Shown: positions 54,273 through 63,686 of the stretch, one piece after another | Numbering within the stretch: position 1 is the stretch's first letter | Layout: each line of letters opens with the position of its first letter | Assembly (NCBI RefSeq): GCF_011492965.1 | Contig: NZ_CP045121.1 | Coordinates: 2,356,001 to 2,420,000, forward strand | Length of the DNA stretch: 64,000 bases | Direction of reading: 5' to 3' | Origin: Rubrobacter marinus | GTDB taxonomy: Bacteria > Actinomycetota > Rubrobacteria > Rubrobacterales > Rubrobacteraceae | Position numbers and translations under genes: made by a program | Notes under the pieces: model-generated | Told to the model about the DNA's origin: nothing | Seen by the model: only the letters and a program-made list of their open reading frames with translations | Database searches by the model: none

Positions 54273-55067
54273 ATGAACGTTTTCGGGTTGGACATCGGCG
54301 GGTCCGGGATCAAGGGCGCCCCCGTGGACACGAGGACCGGCGAGCTCGTCGGCGAGAGGATAAGGGTTCCCACCCCAAAGGCCGGCAGGCCGGACGACGT
54401 CGTGGCGACGGCGGTGAAGGTGATCTCGCGCGCCGGCTGGGACGGCCCGGTGGGCGTCGGCTTCCCGGGGGTGGTGAAGGACGGCGTCGTCCACACCGCC
54501 GCCAACGTGGACAAGGGGTTTATAGGGTTCGACCTCGGGGAGCGGCTGCGCCGGGAGCTTGGCACGCCGGTGAGCATCGTGAACGACGCCGACGCCGCGG
54601 GCCTCGCCGAGATCCGCTGGGGCGCCGGCCTCGGGGTCTCGGGCGTGGTCCTGATGCTCACCCTCGGGACCGGCATCGGCACGGCGCTGTTTATCGAGGG
54701 GAAGCTCGTCCCGAACACTGAGCTCGGTCACATCCAGCTGCACGGCGACGACGCCGAGCACTACGCCTCCGACCGGGCGCGCAAGGTCCACAACCTCTCC
54801 TGGCAGGACTGGTCGGGGCGCCTCATGGAGTACCTGCGCGCCATGGAAGACCTGTTCTGGCCCGACCTGATCGTCATCGGCGGCGGGGTCAGCAAGAGGT
54901 CCGAGAAGTTCCTCCCCCACATCGAGACGCGCACCGAGATCGTCCCGGCGGAGATGCTCAACGCCGCCGGCATCGCGGGCGCCGCGCTCGCCTACGTCCC
55001 CGAGGCGCCCGTCCCGCCCGAGCCGCCCACGGCGAACATCGGGGAGTTCAAAGGACGTTCCGCCTGA
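54273..55067 (+). CDS. ppgK: Polyphosphate glucokinase (ROK family)
   Basis: 264 residues from ATG 54273 with GGAAGG upstream. ROK motifs: [13 protein letters not shown] (phosphate-1), [20 protein letters not shown] (catalytic Asp), [12 protein letters not shown] (phosphate-2), and [20 protein letters not shown] followed by the PPGK-specific [17 protein letters not shown]. This last block separates polyphosphate-using glucokinases from ordinary ROK kinases. It phosphorylates glucose with polyphosphate (and ATP). Its 3' end overlaps that of the convergent GT2 gene by 20 nt. Confidence 0.88.
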   Translation: MNVFGLDIGGSGIKGAPVDTRTGELVGERIRVPTPKAGRPDDVVATAVKVISRAGWDGPVGVGFPGVVKDGVVHTAANVDKGFIGFDLGERLRRELGTPVSIVNDADAAGLAEIRWGAGLGVSGVVLMLTLGTGIGTALFIEGKLVPNTELGHIQLHGDDAEHYASDRARKVHNLSWQDWSGRLMEYLRAMEDLFWPDLIVIGGGVSKRSEKFLPHIETRTEIVPAEMLNAAGIAGAALAYVPEAPVPPEPPTANIGEFKGRSA

Positions 55068-56217
55068 GCTCGTCCAGCGGGTAGCGCGTCCCCCGCCACT
55101 CGATGCCCCCCGTCCGGATCGCGCGGTAGGCGGATCTGAGCGCGGCGTAGGCGAACAGGGCGATGCCGAGCGGATGGAGCGCCGTGTGCAGGAGCGGCGC
55201 CTCCGACCCCGAGCGGCGGTACATCGCGTGGATCAGGGCGACGTTACCGAGGCACGCCGCCCGGGGTGCCCCTCGCCCCAGCAGGAGGGCCCCGGCGAAC
55301 GGCAACACGCCGACGAGGGCGTGCAGGAGCACGCCCGCGACGATCGCGCCGAGCCGGTAGTCCGCCCCGGCGTAGACGCTCTTCTCCAGGCCCCGTATCG
55401 CGCCCCGCACGCTGGTGTGCCACTCGACCAGGACGAGGCCGTCCCCGGAGGCCACGTCCTGCCGGAAGCCCCGGATCTTCAAGAGCTTCGCGAGCTTCAT
55501 GTCGTCGTCGGGCCGCAGGGCTATCGCCCGGTGCGTCCCGGCCGCGAGGTAGGCGTCGCGCCGGACGAGGTTGAAGGCCCCGACGCCGACGCTCTCCTTC
55601 CTGCGCGGGTCCTTCGCCAGCCAGGGGCGCGCCACGAGCGTAAAGATCAGGTAGAACGTCGCGACGAAGGCGGAGAGCAGCGTTCCGCGAGAGAGTACGT
55701 CGGGCGAGAGGGTCAGGTGGTCGAGCCCGTCCCTCGTGGCGCAGGCGACGGCCCGTGCCAGGCAGCCCGGCGCGAGGTGGACGTCCGCGTCGGAGAAGAG
55801 CAGCCACTCCCCCCCGGCCTCCGAGGCACCGACGTACAGCGCGTGGTTCTTGCCGAGCCACCCCTCCGGCAAGCTCCGCACGCTCAGGACCGTGAGGTTG
55901 GGGTATTCCCCGGCGAGGGAAGCGAGGATGCCGGGCGTCGCGTCCGTCGAACGGTCGTCCACGGCGAAGACCTCCAGGCGCCCGGGGTAGCCGTTCTCGA
56001 GGACGGACCGCAGGGCGCCGGCGACGGCCCGCTCCTCGTCGCGGGCGGGCACCACGACGCTCAAGGAGGGGTAGCCTCCAGGGAGAGGCCCCGGCTCGAA
56101 GTCCCGGAGGGCGCGGATCTCGCGCATGCCCCGGAACCAGCCGATGCTCAGCGCGAGTTGCGCCGCCAGGCCGAGAAACGAGAGGAAAGAGAACAGGCGC
56201 CGCGGGTACGGCGTCAC
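55048..56217 (-). CDS. GT2 glycosyltransferase, membrane-bound (HpnB/CrtQ-like)
   Basis: 389 residues from GTG 56217. One N-terminal helix (SFLSFLGLAAQLALSIGWF), then a GT-A domain: SLSVVVPARDEERAVAGALR, FAVDDRSTDATPGILASLA, LPEGWLGKNHALYVGASEAG, and WLLFSDADVHLAPG (DxD). Three or more C-terminal helices (GAIVAGVLLHALVGVLPFAG). The 'GWLGKNHAL' block and layout match the hopanoid/carotenoid glycosyltransferase-like group (HpnB/CrtQ). Substrate unknown. It lies 4 nt after folE, so probably one transcript with the HAD and folE genes. Confidence 0.82.
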   Translation of the reverse strand: MTPYPRRLFSFLSFLGLAAQLALSIGWFRGMREIRALRDFEPGPLPGGYPSLSVVVPARDEERAVAGALRSVLENGYPGRLEVFAVDDRSTDATPGILASLAGEYPNLTVLSVRSLPEGWLGKNHALYVGASEAGGEWLLFSDADVHLAPGCLARAVACATRDGLDHLTLSPDVLSRGTLLSAFVATFYLIFTLVARPWLAKDPRRKESVGVGAFNLVRRDAYLAAGTHRAIALRPDDDMKLAKLLKIRGFRQDVASGDGLVLVEWHTSVRGAIRGLEKSVYAGADYRLGAIVAGVLLHALVGVLPFAGALLLGRGAPRAACLGNVALIHAMYRRSGSEAPLLHTALHPLGIALFAYAALRSAYRAIRTGGIEWRGTRYPLDELRRNVL

Positions 56218-56221
56218 GGCG

Positions 56222-56782
56222 TCAGCCGCCGCGCGGGATCAGGGCCACGACCTCGGCCCGCCGCGCGGGGTCGTCCTCGAAGACCCCGCGGGCGGCCACG
56301 GTGACCGCGACGCTCCCGATGGTCTCCGCCACGCGCGCCGTCATGCAGGTGTGCGTCGCCTCGACCACCACGAGGGAGCCGAGGGAGCCCAGGGAGCCGT
56401 ACAGGGCGTCCGCGATCTGGGCGGTCAGGCGCTCCTGGAGCTGCGGGCGGCGGGCGTAGCCGTCCACCACCCGCACGATCTCCGAGAAGCCCGCGACCCG
56501 GCCGTTCGGGAGGTAGGCGACGTGGGCCTTGCCGGCGAACGGGAGGAGGTGGTGCTCGCAGGTCGAGGCGAGCGGCACGTCCCGGATCAGGACGAGGTCC
56601 CGGGCGGTCTCGTCGAAGCCGCCTTCGAGGTGGCGCGTGGGGTCCTCCCGGAGGCCGGAGAAGAGGTGGGCGTAGGCCTCGGCGACGCGATCGGGCGTCT
56701 CCCGGAGGCCCTCGCGGTCGGGGTCCTCGCCGATGGCGGCCAGCATCTCTCGAACCGCCCGGGCCGCGCGTGCCTCGTCCAA
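56222..56782 (-). CDS. folE: GTP cyclohydrolase I
   Basis: 186 residues from TTG 56782 with GAGGGGG upstream. Signature [20 protein letters not shown] (zinc Cys and catalytic His) and [12 protein letters not shown] with the second zinc Cys; [20 protein letters not shown] is the conserved folate-enzyme segment. It converts GTP to dihydroneopterin triphosphate, the first step of folate synthesis. Length is typical (about 180-220). It lies 5 nt after the HAD gene. The residue after CMT is Ala rather than the usual Met in many homologues; the zinc ligands are kept. Confidence 0.9.
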   Translation of the reverse strand: MDEARAARAVREMLAAIGEDPDREGLRETPDRVAEAYAHLFSGLREDPTRHLEGGFDETARDLVLIRDVPLASTCEHHLLPFAGKAHVAYLPNGRVAGFSEIVRVVDGYARRPQLQERLTAQIADALYGSLGSLGSLVVVEATHTCMTARVAETIGSVAVTVAARGVFEDDPARRAEVVALIPRGG

Positions 56783-56787
56783 GCGAC

Positions 56788-57471
56788 CTACCCCCTCACG
56801 AAGCGCGGCAGCCCGCGCAGGTCCGGCAACACGGCCGTCGCCTCCGGCGCCTCGACGCCGCCCCTCCGGTCGACGAGCACCGCGTCGATGCCCGCCCTCG
56901 CCGCGCCCCGCACGTCCGAGACGGGGTCGTTGCCGACGTGGACCGCCCGGTGCCCCTCCACCCCGGCGACGCGCAGCGCCTCCTCGAAGATGGTGCCCTC
57001 CGGCTTCTCCGCGCCGACGATGGCCGAGACCACGAGGTCGTCGAAGAAGCGCCTCCAGCCGAGCTCCTCCAGCACCCCTTCGAGCCCGATGTCCCAGTTC
57101 GAGAGCGCGTAGAGCGGAACGCCGATGCTCCTCAACTCCTCCAGGACCGCCTCGGACTCGCAGTACGGGTTGAACACGGTGCACCTGCCCGCCACCTCGA
57201 CGAGCAGATCCGTCGGGGCGTCGAGCCCCAGGGTGCGCGCCGTGTTCTCCGCGTTCTCCCGCCGGAAGCGCGCGAGCTCCTCCTCCGTCGCGTAGTTTAT
57301 GTTCTCCCTTATGTGCGTCTTGAGGCCCTTCCAAACGGGGCCGGTGGCCTTCTCGACCGTCAGCGGCCCATCCGTCGTGTAGGGCGAGAGCGCGCTGACG
57401 TAGCCCTCGACGTCGAGGTCGACCCACAACAAGGTCCCGTCTATGTCCAGGAAAACGGCGTCGTAGCGCAA
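56788..57471 (-). CDS. HAD-superfamily hydrolase (subfamily IA)
   Basis: 227 residues from TTG 57471. Motif [16 protein letters not shown] (DxDGT), motif [15 protein letters not shown] (Ser/Asn), motif III Lys in [20 protein letters not shown] and motif [19 protein letters not shown] (GNDxxxD) are all present. The helical cap ([18 protein letters not shown] to [15 protein letters not shown]) is HAD-IA type. A phosphatase for a small phosphorylated metabolite is likely; pairing with folE suggests, but does not prove, dephosphorylation of a pterin intermediate. Confidence 0.85.
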   Translation of the reverse strand: MRYDAVFLDIDGTLLWVDLDVEGYVSALSPYTTDGPLTVEKATGPVWKGLKTHIRENINYATEEELARFRRENAENTARTLGLDAPTDLLVEVAGRCTVFNPYCESEAVLEELRSIGVPLYALSNWDIGLEGVLEELGWRRFFDDLVVSAIVGAEKPEGTIFEEALRVAGVEGHRAVHVGNDPVSDVRGAARAGIDAVLVDRRGGVEAPEATAVLPDLRGLPRFVRG

Positions 57472-57667
57472 GGATCAGGCCCCCCGCCCGGCGCCCGTTA
57501 GCCCGAGAAGGGGCCGGGCGTTCCCCTCCCCGGAGCTTCCGGGCGAGCGGGGATGGGGCTCGAAAGCCCTCGGCATCTTCTCGTAAGCTCTCACGGTCCT
57601 ACCTCTGGCCTGCGGGTTCGATTCACCGTGCGAGTATAAACGTGCGATCGGGCGGGGTTTGTGATTC

Positions 57668-57901
57668 CTAGAGTATCTCGGCGTCGAGCCCGCGCTCCTC
57701 CGAGAGCTTCTCGAGGATGTTGTCCGCGTCCTCGGTGAGGCCGGACTGGATCTGGAAGTACGCCGTCTGCGGGTACGAGTCTTCGTTCGGCTCGGAGTCC
57801 ACGTGCTCGTAGTCCGCCCCGATCTCGTCCAGGGCGTCCCGCACGGCTTCGAGGTCCGCCTCGCTCCCAACGTTCCCCACGCGCAGCATAGTCTCGTCCA
57901 T
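57668..57901 (-). CDS. Small acidic protein, ferredoxin-like fold predicted, 77 aa
   Basis: ATG 57901 with GGGAGCGGGGC directly upstream; an earlier in-frame start at 57961 would run into the MATE gene. Predicted beta-alpha-beta-beta-alpha-beta order: MLRVGNV, SEADLEAVRDALDEIG, YEHVDSEP, TAYFQIQS, DADNILEKLSEERG, LDAEIL. This suggests a ferredoxin-like (HMA/ACT-like) fold without metal-binding Cys. I do not recognise the family. It follows the repaired MATE stop by 10 nt. Confidence 0.55.
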   Translation of the reverse strand: MDETMLRVGNVGSEADLEAVRDALDEIGADYEHVDSEPNEDSYPQTAYFQIQSGLTEDADNILEKLSEERGLDAEIL

Positions 57902-57911
57902 GCCCCGCTCC

Positions 57912-59254
57912 CTACCCCGAAACCACGAGCGGCGAAACTCGGCCGCGAGGCCTCCCCTCAAGCCCCACGACGGCCCACCGGCGCCCGGCGAAGCGCGAGC
58001 CGCAGGTGACGAGGCGCGTCGCCATCAACACGAGCAGGGCGACCCAGACCCGAAGAGCCCGAAGCCGAAGAAGAGCGCCCCGAGGGCGAGGGGGCGAAGG
58101 CGGCGAGCGCGGCGAGCATGGACCACTTCAGGAAGCGGGTGTCGCCGGCCCCGATCAGGATGCCGTCGAGGGCGAAGACCGCCGCGCCCACGGGCTGCAT
58201 GAGGGCGAAGAGCGGCCAGATCTCCGCGGCCCGTCCGATCACGGCCGCGTCGTCGGTGAACAGACGGGGAATCAGACCCCCAACAGGACCAGCGCCACAG
58301 CGAAGAGGGAGCCGACCGCGACGGACCAGGAGATCATGCGCACGGCCGCCCCGTACGCGCCCTCGGCGTCCCCCGCCCGAGGGCGCGCCCGACGATGATC
58401 TGGCCGGCGATCGCGATGGCATCCAGCACGAGCGCGAGAAAGAAAAACAGCTGAAAGGCGACCTGGTGCGCCCCGAGCGAGGCCTCCCCGATGCGCGCGA
58501 CCACCGCCCCGCAAGCGCGAACGAGAGCAGGAGCGCCCCCGTGCGCACCGCGATGTCCCCCCGACCTTCAAGAGCGGCCGGACGGCGGACCACCGCGGGA
58601 GACGCAGGCCCCCGAGGCGCGCAGCAGCGCGAGCACGAACGCCGCTCCCATCCCCGCCTGGGCGATCACGGTCCCCCACGCCGAGCCCGCTATCCCCACC
58701 CGAACCCGTAGACGAACAGCACCTCCAGCACGACGTTCGCGGCGTTCGCCGTTACCACGATTAGGAGCGGCAGCTTCAGGTCTCCCACCCGCGCAGGAAG
58801 CCCTGCCCGCGAGCGCGATCATCGCGAACGGCAGCCCGAGCGCCGAGATCCTCAGGTACTCCACCGCCATCTCCCCCACCCGGCCGTCGCCGCCCATGAG
58901 GGAGACGGCCGGGCCCGCGAAGAGGAGCGCGAGCGCGAGGAGCAGGCCGCCGAGGGCGACGGAGATCCAGAGCGCTCCCGACCCGACGCTCCCCACGGCC
59001 CCGTCCTCGCCGGCGCCGTGCAGGCGGGCCACCCTTGCGGTCGTGCCGTAGGTGAGGAAGTTGAAGAGCGTGACGCTCGTGGTCAGCAGGATGCCCGCGA
59101 TCGCGAGGGCGCCGAGCTCCGGGGTGCCGAGGTGGCCCACGATCGCCGTGTCGACCAGCACGTAGGTCGGCTCGGCGGCGAGCGCCCCCAGGGCGGGGAG
59201 GGCGAGCCGCAGGATCTCCCGGTCCTGAGCCCGGGCCTTCGGGTTGCGTTTCAC
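57912..59254 (-). pseudogene. MATE-family efflux protein, about ten frameshifts
   Basis: ATG 59254. Read across frames, the whole MATE protein is present: LALPALGALAAEPTYVLVDT and AIVGHLGTPELGALAIAG (MATE helices 1-2), FLTYGTTARVARLHGAGEDG, then LPLLIVVTANAANVVLEVLF, WGTVIAQAGMGAAFVLALL, GALLLSFALAG, IGEASLGAHQVAFQLFFFLA, IAGQIIVGRALGRG, MISWSVAVGSLFAVALVLLG, LFTDDAAVIGRAAEIWPLFA and GAVFALDGILIGAGDTRFLK-type segments. I count about ten frame changes between 58800 and 58000, each the one-base-loss kind, next to G/C runs. The first 150 codons are clean. The repaired stop is about 57912. Normal members are sodium- or proton-driven DinF-type exporters. Confidence 0.65.
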
Positions 59255-59272
59255 AGAGCGGCGGCGTAGGCC

Positions 59273-60372
59273 CTAGCGGAAGTCGTAGCCTACGAACTCG
59301 CCGTCCTTCTCTATGGGCTCGCCGTCGGCGTAGAGCTCGCCGCCCTCGCGCAAGTCGCAGATAAGGTCCCAGTGGACCGACGAGTCGTTCTTGCCGCCCG
59401 TCTTCTCGTAGGAGCGGCCGACCGCGAGGTGGATCGTGCCCCCCAGCTTCTCGTCGAAGAGGATGTTCTTCGTCGCCCTCGGGATGCCGTAGTTCGTCCC
59501 GATCCCGAGCTCCCGAGGTACCTTGAGCCCTCGTCGGCGTCGAGCATCGCGTTCAGGTACTCCTCGCCCTTCTCCGCGCTCGACTCGACGACCTTGCCGC
59601 CCTCGAACCTGAGGCGGACCCCCGAGACCTCGCGCCCGGCGACGGCGACCGGGATGCCGAAGAAGACCTCGCCCTCGGCGGAGTCCTCGATCGGGCCCGT
59701 AAAGATCTCGCCGCACGGCATGTTGTGCATCCCGTCGCCGTTGAGGAACTTGCGGCCCCCGATGCGGAGCTTCAGGTCCGTCCCCGGGCCGACGATACGC
59801 ACCTCGTCGGCGCGCTCGAGCCGCTCGATCAACCGCCCCTGCTCCTTCGCCTTCTCCTTCCAGTAGGCGACCGGGTCGTCCTCGTTCAGCGCCATCGCGG
59901 CGAAGACGAACTCCTCGTAGTCCGCGAGGCTCATCTCGGACTCCTGGGCCAGGGCCGCGGTCGGGAAGAGCGTCAGCGCCCAGCGGTCCTTGCCGAGCAC
60001 GATCTCCTGTATCGCCTTGTCCCGCTTGCCCAGGGCGCGCTGCTTGCCGGGGTCGACCGCCGCGAGCGCCTTCGTGTTCTGGGACGCCATGATCGAGATG
60101 AACGCGTCCGCGCCCTCGTAGATCGCGCGCGTCACCCCGGGCGTCTCCTCGTAGTGGCTCTCCTTCGCGCGCTCGAAGAACATCTCCTGCATGCCGGGGA
60201 GCTGGACCTGCGGTATCGGCACGGCGCCTACGTCCAGGAGCCGACCGTAAATCTCCCGGATCAGGGGCTCCGCCGCGACCCCGCCGGAGACGACGACCTG
60301 CTCGCCCTCCCCGGCCCCGATGGAGTACTCCACCAGCAACCGGGCCAGCTTCTTCAACCGCTCATCGACCAT
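59273..60372 (-). CDS. M29 aminopeptidase (AmpS/T type, one frameshift)
   Basis: ATG 60372 after AAGGAGC, opening [20 protein letters not shown]. Features of the M29 thermophilic aminopeptidase family: [40 protein letters not shown] (metal-binding Glu), [14 protein letters not shown] and, after a single one-base-loss shift near 59522, [34 protein letters not shown] and [11 protein letters not shown] with the metal His and Asp. Repaired, it is about 367 residues, normal for the family. A cytosolic cobalt- or zinc-dependent exopeptidase. Confidence 0.85.
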
Positions 60373-60760
60373 ACGGAAGCTCCTTCTCTCGAAAACCTCG
60401 AAAGAGCTTACCACCGCCACAATCCCTGCCGGAGAAGCAGGATCGGGGCGAGGAGTCCCTGGGATGATCCGCGAAACCGGCCCGTCGTTCGCCGCGTCAT
60501 CTCTTCGTAAGGCCAGAACTCACCCGAAGACGCAGCTACCGCAGACCAGGGCCGCGCCCCTAGACGAGACCCGAAATTTCCCGACAGAACGGGTCGAAAC
60601 CGGGGGCGTCTCCTCATGACGTCGGGATGTATCGCCCCGTAGAGTGCCCTCAACCGCAAGGACCGAGCGCAAAGGAGGTCGCCCACATAGGAGTAGAGCG
60701 ACGCTGGTTCGGAAATTGGTCACGCTAGTCGCGCCCGCCACGGGCGGAAAGGAGCACTGA
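60373..60760. other. 388-nt divergent intergenic region, no gene seen
   Basis: No open frame here has plausible coding character. The region holds the Shine-Dalgarno of the aminopeptidase (minus) and, at the right end, AAAGGAG before ATG 60761. No strong -10/-35 pair, palindrome longer than about 7 bp or RNA motif was recognised. Confidence 0.5.
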
Positions 60761-61435
60761 ATGTCGTCTGCGGCCCTCTTCCGGTTGAGCGGGCTGGCCC
60801 TGCTCATCGCCCTGCCCCTCCAGGTTTTGGGCTTCGTCCTGCACCCTCCGAGCGAACAGGCGGTGGACGTGCTCAAGCCCCTCTACGCAACGGCCCACCT
60901 CGTCGTTTTCGCCTCGTGGCTGTTCGCGTTGCTGGGCCTGACGGGGCTCTACGCCCGTCAAGCGCACCGGGCGGGGGTGTTGGGCCTGCTCGGCTTCGCC
61001 GCTACCATGTTCGCCGCGGCGTACCACTTCTACCTCTTGCTGTACGAGGCGTACGCCGTCCCCCTGCTCGCTCAGGATCCGGCGACACGAGCCCTGATCG
61101 GGGACGGCCCGATGGCGCACGGGGCCGGCGCGCTCGGACCTCTTGCCCTCCTGTCCGTCCTGGCCTTCCCGCTGTTCGGGATAGCGACCGTGCGCGCCCG
61201 GGTGCTGCCGCGCATGGCGGGATGGCTGCAGATCGCGAGCGTCCCCGTGTTCTTCGCGAGTATCGTGCTCGTCCCGCTTGGCATCTTCGCGGAGGGCGGG
61301 ACGTTGTCGCCCATAGCCATGCTTTACTACCTGACTTTCCTGGGATACGCCTGGGGCGGGTACGCGCTCTGGACGGGCAAGGAGCGGGTGCGCGAGCCCG
61401 CGATCCGGCGGGACGCGGCGCAGCCCGTCGCGTAG
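60761..61435 (+). CDS. Integral membrane protein, function unknown
   Basis: 224 residues from ATG 60761 with AAAGGAG upstream. Six predicted helices (for example LALLIALPLQVLGFVLHPPS, HLVVFASWLFALLGLTGLYA, LLGFAATMFAAAYHFYLLLY, PLALLSVLAFPLFGIATVRA, VPVFFASIVLVPLGIF and LYYLTFLGYAWGGYALW). It looks like DUF4386/YkoC-style actinobacterial proteins but lacks a decisive motif. It lies 29 nt before a histidine kinase on the same strand and may belong to that operon as a signalling accessory. Confidence 0.65.
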   Translation: MSSAALFRLSGLALLIALPLQVLGFVLHPPSEQAVDVLKPLYATAHLVVFASWLFALLGLTGLYARQAHRAGVLGLLGFAATMFAAAYHFYLLLYEAYAVPLLAQDPATRALIGDGPMAHGAGALGPLALLSVLAFPLFGIATVRARVLPRMAGWLQIASVPVFFASIVLVPLGIFAEGGTLSPIAMLYYLTFLGYAWGGYALWTGKERVREPAIRRDAAQPVA

Positions 61436-61464
61436 GGAGACTCCGAGGGAGTAGAATCGGATTG

Positions 61465-63686
61465 ATGCATTCGCAGCATGCCACGCCGCAAGAGAGAGCG
61501 CGGCCGGAGACGCCGGCCCTGCGGGGTCGCAGTCTCACCCTTGCCCGCGCCGGTTGGGCCGCGCTCGTCGCGCTGAACCTCGGTCTTTTCGCCGCCGCTG
61601 TGCCCGCGCTTCACGCGCGGCGCGGAGCTCCACCCGAGGCGGTGCGGACGGAGCTCCTGCAGATCGGCATCCCCGAGGGCCTCTATGCCGCGTACCTCAC
61701 CGGGCTCATGGCGGCCTTCGGGCTGGGATGCTTCGTGGTGGCCGCGGTGATCGCGTGGCACCGGTCCTCCGATCCCGTGTCGCTGTTCGTCTCGCTCTTC
61801 CTCGTGCTGATGGGCGCCGTCAACGCCCCGAACGTGCAGGCTCTTGCGGCCACGTACCCCGGGTGGGGCCCGGCTTTCGAGTTTTCGTGGTGGCTTCTGT
61901 GGGCGGCCCTGATCGTCTTTCTCTTCGTCTTCCCCAACGGGAGGTTCGTGCCGCGTTGGACGCGAGGCGCGGCCGGGCTCTTTCTCCTGGGGACCTTCGT
62001 CGCGCTGTTCCTCGGCAGAGGGACGCCCACCGATCCCCGTCCGCCCTCGCCCGATCCTCTTCGGGGGCTGCTCGCCGGCGTGGCCGCCCAGGTCTACCGT
62101 TACCGCGGCGTGTCGAGCCCGAAGGAGCGGCAGCAGACGAAGTGGGTCGTCTCCGGCGCGATCGCGGCGATCCTGGTTCAGGTGCTCGGCATCCTGGCAG
62201 CCCCCTACTCGCCGGGCCCGGCGTCCCGTCCGTGCTCTACGACGTGGCCGACGTCACCGCCATCACCCTCGCCTACTTCCTGATCCCCCTGAGCATCGGC
62301 GCCGCGATACTGCGCTACCGGCTGTGGGACATCGACCTCATCGTCAACCGCGCCCTGGTCTACGGCGCCCTGACCGCGTGCGTGGTCGGGCTCTACGTAC
62401 TTCTGGTCGGAGGGGCCGGCGCGCTGTTGCAGGCGCGCGGCAACCTGCTCGTATCGGTGTTGGCGACGGGGCTCGTGGCCGTGCTGTTCGCTCCCCTGCG
62501 CGACCGGTTGCAGAGGGCCGTCGACCGGTTGATGTACGGCGAGCGCGACGAGCCCTACGCGGTGCTGTCGCGTCTCGGGGAGCGCCTGAGCGCCACGCTG
62601 GAACCCCGTGTGGTGCTGCCCGTGATCGTCGAGGACGTGGCAGAGGCGCTCCGGTTGCCGCACGTGGCGATCTGGCTTGCCGACGGTGACGCCCTTCGCG
62701 TCGTGGCGGCCCACGGCGGGGCTCCGCCCGAGAAGGCCGTGCGCGACGCCGACGCAGTGGAGAAGCTGCGCCGCGAGCCGGACGGGCTCAGGCCCGAGGA
62801 CCTCGGCCCGTCGAACCCCTGCGGGTCCGCCCTCGCCCGCAGCGGGGCGGAGCTCGTTCTCCCGCTGGCGCACCGCGGCGAGCTCGTCGGCGCCCTGAGC
62901 GTCGCCTCCCGCGGCCCCGGCGAGGACTTCTCCCCGGCCGACCGCAGGCTGCTGCGCGACCTGGCCACCCGGTCGGGGGCAGCCGTCCACGCGGTGCGGC
63001 TCACGGTCGCCCTGAGCGACAGCCTGGAGGACCTCAGACGCTCGCGCGAGAAGCTGGTGGCGGCGCAGGAGGAGGAGCGCCGCCGCATCCAGCGCGACCT
63101 GCACGACGGGCTCGGGCCGGTCCTCGCGAGCATGAGGCTCAGGCTCGAAGCTTGCCTGGATGCGGCGCAGGAAGCCCGGACCCCGCTGGCCGGCGACCTC
63201 GAAAGGCTCTACGAGCTGGTCGGGCAGGCCACCGCCGACATCCGTCGCCTGGTCTACGACCTCCGCCCGCCGATCCTCGACCAGCTCGGGCTCGTCCCGG
63301 CGCTGCGCCAGCACTGCGAGCGTTTCGCCAGGGAGACGGGCGTCGAGGTGCGCTTCGAGGCCGACGACGGGCTCTCCGTCCCCGCCGCCGCGGAGGTGGC
63401 CCTCCTGCGCGTCGCCCAGGAGGCGCTCCTCAACGTGAGCAAGCACGCCGGGGCCTCGCGGGTGGACGTTCGGCTCGAACGGAGGAACGACGGCCTCGAA
63501 CTGAAGATTCGCGACGACGGCTCCGGGCTCCGCGCGAACGGGCGCGACGGCAAGGGCATCGGTAGCATGCGCGAGCGGGCGGAGCTGCTCGGCGGCGCGC
63601 TACGCCTGACGGCCCAGCCCGGCGTCGGCACGGAGGCCGCGGTGCGTATCCCGATCGAGGCCGCCGACAAGAAGGCGCCACTTTGA
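61465..63686 (+). CDS. NarL-type membrane sensor histidine kinase with GAF domain (one frameshift)
   Basis: ATG 61465. The N-terminal half has about seven to nine helices (VALNLGLFAAAVPALHARRG, WWLLWAALIVFLFVFPNGRF, LIPLSIGAAILRYRLWDIDL, ALVYGALTACVVGLYVLLVG). It is followed by a GAF domain (RLGERLSATLEPRVVLPVIV to AAVHAVRLTVALSDS), a HisKA_3 dimerisation domain with the phospho-acceptor His in RIQRDLHDGLGPVLASM, and a HATPase_c domain (EALLNVSKHAG, IRDDGSGL, GKGIGSMRERAE). A single one-base-loss shift near 62217 separates the first 250 codons. It pairs with the response regulator starting at its stop codon. Confidence 0.85.

Noticed and set aside
57590..57650. tRNA-like T-loop GGGTTCGATTC
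   Set aside because: The flanking five bases do not pair (GCGGG against CACCG), and no acceptor, D or anticodon arms can be drawn.
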